A stretch of 64,000 nt of DNA. Source: Nitrosomonadales bacterium (GTDB taxonomy: Bacteria; Pseudomonadota; Gammaproteobacteria; Burkholderiales; Gallionellaceae). Each line of letters opens with the position of its first letter. Position 1 is the stretch's first letter. A program made the position numbers and the translations under genes. The notes under the pieces are model-generated. The model ran no database searches, was not told the DNA's origin, and worked only from the letters and a program-made list of their open reading frames with translations. Location: assembly GCA_016235045.1 (NCBI GenBank), contig JACRME010000027.1, positions 52,548 to 116,547 on the forward strand. The letters are read 5' to 3'. Shown here piece by piece: positions 61,951 to 64,000 of the stretch.

Positions 61951-62558
61951 CAGCGCAGGAGGGGCATGAGTTCAGGCAGCACATTCTTCAATATCTGCGG
62001 TTGTGCTGCCGCATTGGGGTGCAGATTGTCGGCCTGGAATTGATCCGGGGGGATGCCATTCAGCATGAATGGAACGAGTGCGATGTTGTGCTTTCTGGAC
62101 AGCCTGGAATAGAGCGCACGGAATTGCTTGGTGTAATCCGGGCCGTAGTTGGGCGGAATCCGGATACCCAGCAGCAACACTTTGGCTTTCGATTGTTTCG
62201 CTTGCAGGATGATCCGGTTCAGGTTCTTTTCCGTCTCGGCAATTGCGGTTCCGCGCAGTCCGTCGTTCGCTCCCAGCTCCACGATCACGACTGCGGGATT
62301 GTGCTCCCGCAATGCCTTGCCGATGCGGCGCAGGCCGCCTGAAGTCGTCTCGCCGCTGATGCTGGCATTCACCACCTTGAACCTGGGATGGCCTTTATTC
62401 AACACCTGCTGCAATAAGCTCACCCATGAATCGTCTCGTGCTATACCGTACCCGGCTGATAAACTGTCGCCAAACACCAGAATGTTCTGCGCAGCCTGAG
62501 CGGCCTGGGGCTGCACCAGTGTGGCGAGTAATAAGACGATCTTGAGAAGGGTTTTCAT
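61950..62558 (-). CDS. tesA: TesA-type SGNH arylesterase / lysophospholipase
   Basis: 202 residues: signal peptide ([16 protein letters not shown]), then SGNH blocks [13 protein letters not shown] (Ser), [12 protein letters not shown] (Gly), [11 protein letters not shown] (Asn), and [10 protein letters not shown] (Asp-His). Periplasmic esterase/thioesterase I family. Its ATG at 62558 overlaps the divergent ABC ATPase start by two bases, an arrangement also known for tesA/ybbA elsewhere. Confidence 0.95.
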
Positions 62559-63234
62559 GGCATCGATTGTGCAAGCAGTTGGGCTTACCAAGCAAGTGCT
62601 AAGCGGCGATCAACCGCTCACCATCCTGCACGATGTGACGTTCGGGGTGAAAGCGGGCGAGAGCCTCGCCATCGTCGGCGCATCGGGTTCCGGCAAATCC
62701 ACGCTGCTGGGACTGCTGGCCGGGCTGGACGTGCCGAGCAGCGGCAATGTGTTGCTGCACGGCGCAGACCTGTTCGCGCTGGATGAAGACGGGCGTGCCC
62801 GGTTGCGCGGAGAGTTGGCCGGTTTCGTGTTCCAGTCCTTTCAGTTGCTGCCTGCACTGAACGCGCTGGAGAACGTCATGCTGCCGCTGGAATTGTCTGG
62901 TGTGAAAGAGGCGCGCCAGCGCGCCGAACTGTCGTTGCAGCAGGTCGGCCTGGGCGCACGCGCCCACCACCTGCCCAAACACCTTTCCGGCGGCGAGCAG
63001 CAGCGCGTCGCGCTTGCGCGTGCCTTCGTCACTCAGCCCAGGATTCTCTTTGCCGACGAGCCCACCGGCAATCTCGACGCCGCCACCGGCGCGCAGGTCA
63101 TCGAACTCATGCTGGAACTCAACCGCGCACAGGGCACGACCTTGATCCTGGTTACGCACGATGAGGCGCTGGCAAAGCGTTGCGGCAAGCAGTTGCGGCT
63201 GGCGGCGGGAAAAGTGGTGGGAACTTCCTTGTAA
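62557..63234 (+). CDS. ABC transporter ATPase (YbbA/LolD-like)
   Basis: 225 residues. Walker A VGASGSGKSTLLGLLAGLD, Q-loop FVFQSFQLLP, signature HLSGGEQQRVALARAF, Walker B ILFADEPTGNLD, H-loop LVTHDEALAKRC. This belongs to the MacB/LolD/YbbA group that drives FtsX-type permeases. No permease gene follows; the next gene is ugd. GAGAAGG lies 6 nt before the ATG. Confidence 0.94.
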   Translation: MASIVQAVGLTKQVLSGDQPLTILHDVTFGVKAGESLAIVGASGSGKSTLLGLLAGLDVPSSGNVLLHGADLFALDEDGRARLRGELAGFVFQSFQLLPALNALENVMLPLELSGVKEARQRAELSLQQVGLGARAHHLPKHLSGGEQQRVALARAFVTQPRILFADEPTGNLDAATGAQVIELMLELNRAQGTTLILVTHDEALAKRCGKQLRLAAGKVVGTSL

Positions 63235-63565
63235 CGGATGGGCGGTGGAGCATCCGTCGCCAGTGTCCTTTGGTTCAATACCTTGCAGCCCGGGTTGATG
63301 ATCTAATGCGCGTTTGCGGCGCGGTTGCGGGATACGGCATAATGCGCCGGTTGAAGAAATGTAACATTGGTGCGGGAATATTTGTCTGTTTAGGGCATCT
63401 CTAAGAATTCGTCGCACCGGGAATTCGTCGCACCGGCGAAGGCCGGTGTCCAGAACCGCTCGATTCCGGCCTGCGCCGGAATGACGGAATCTGGTTCTTT
63501 TAGAGTAGCCCTTTAGTGTCTCAGTTCAACCTGTCTTTCAGTCTCTTTTTGGAAATGAAATAAAT
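63235..63565. other. Intergenic region with CCGG-type repeats
   Basis: 331 bp without a gene. 63411-63487 holds two related palindromes, CACCGGCGAAGGCCGGTG and ATTCCGGCCTGCGCCGGAAT, of the same dispersed family as 30538, 36464 and 58763. No clear terminator or promoter could be assigned. Confidence 0.7.
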
Positions 63566-64000
63566 ATGAAAATCGCAATCGCCGGAACCGGCTACGTCGG
63601 TCTCTCCAACGCCATGCTGCTCTCCCAGCACAACGAGGTCGTGGCCATCGACATCGTTCCCGAGAAGGTGGAGATGCTCAACCGCAAGCAGTCGCCCATC
63701 GAGGACGTGGAGATCGAGGACTATCTGGCGCACAAGAAGCTGAACTTCAAGGCCACGCTGGACAAGCGCGAAGCCTACACCGGCGCGGAATACGTCATCA
63801 TCGCCACGCCCACCGACTACGATCCCGAGACCAACTACTTCAACACCAAGTCCAGCGAAGCCGTGATCAGGGACGTGCAGGGCATCAACCCGCAAGCGGT
63901 GATGATCATCAAGTCCACCATCCCGGTCGGTTACACCGTCAAGCTCAGGCAGCAGATGAAATGCGACAACCTCATCTTCTCGCCCGAATTCCTGCGCGAA
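63566..64000 (+). CDS. ugd: UDP-glucose 6-dehydrogenase (3'-truncated by window)
   Basis: 145 codons visible, open to the window end. NAD site [88 protein letters not shown]. It oxidises UDP-glucose to UDP-glucuronate for capsule, exopolysaccharide or LPS precursors. The start is taken as the first ATG of the conserved N-terminus; only a weak purine run precedes it. Confidence 0.95.
   Translation, partial: MKIAIAGTGYVGLSNAMLLSQHNEVVAIDIVPEKVEMLNRKQSPIEDVEIEDYLAHKKLNFKATLDKREAYTGAEYVIIATPTDYDPETNYFNTKSSEAVIRDVQGINPQAVMIIKSTIPVGYTVKLRQQMKCDNLIFSPEFLRE

Overview
The window reads as chromosome of a mid-to-high-GC betaproteobacterium. The gene orders rne/rluC (divergent) followed by a HAD phosphatase and sppA, tesA opposite a YbbA-type ABC ATPase, and rlmM nearby fit Betaproteobacteria, and the overall content suggests Nitrosomonadales/Gallionellaceae. 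That placement is inference; there is no rRNA, tRNA or other strong taxonomic marker here. Both ends cut genes: a PatB/MalY-type PLP enzyme at the left and a UDP-glucose dehydrogenase at the right.

Left part (1-11.4 kb): a stress/redox module. It holds DUF427-egtB-egtD (ergothioneine), a carboxymuconolactone decarboxylase-like protein with a membrane redoxin, an ECF sigma factor with a 58-residue zinc-finger anti-sigma and an AraC regulator, a Cys-rich c-type cytochrome with a previously unlisted 42-residue membrane protein, a secreted thioredoxin, a truncated CcdA, a DUF302 protein, and an operon of an NPCxxK-repeat protein, an uncharacterised protein and a GDCCVxC protein. Four copies of one promoter-like element, TGTAAGG-N15/16-CGACTAA, lie 43-50 nt before the first genes of four of these transcription units. 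I infer a regulon of the ECF factor encoded in the middle of them.

Middle (11.4-33.2 kb): dtd, a ROK sugar kinase, a membrane PAS-GGDEF protein, an AT-richer accessory island (a PIN nuclease fused to a LuxR-type HTH, a ParE/RelE toxin pair, a remnant of a second ROK kinase), then uvrB. Next comes a four-gene unit of an alpha/beta hydrolase with a Cys nucleophile, a metallophosphoesterase, a GMC oxidoreductase and a hybrid histidine kinase, followed by a low-molecular-weight tyrosine phosphatase. Three tandem paralogous hybrid kinases sit behind a NarL-type response regulator.

Accessory surface region (33.2-49.6 kb): a recently expanded cluster of lipoproteins (7-bladed beta-propellers, ELWxxDGT repeats, a zinc metalloprotease) and an S74-chaperone surface protein. 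It shows duplication, a frameshifting 46-bp tandem duplication and a chimeric fragment. Three promoters share a palindromic AGTCC-N4-RGACT site at fixed distance from a TACATT -10; the adjacent response regulator is the obvious candidate activator.

Right part (49.7-64 kb): mostly housekeeping. A protease/propeller/barrel protein, rne, rluC, rlmM, a HAD phosphatase, sppA, a YyaL-type thioredoxin-domain protein, tesA, an ABC ATPase and ugd. Several dispersed palindromic repeat families occur throughout, including a ~200-bp MITE-like element whose CTAG end forms the stop codon of the flanking gene in both copies. I found no tRNA, rRNA, CRISPR array, intact transposase or origin.
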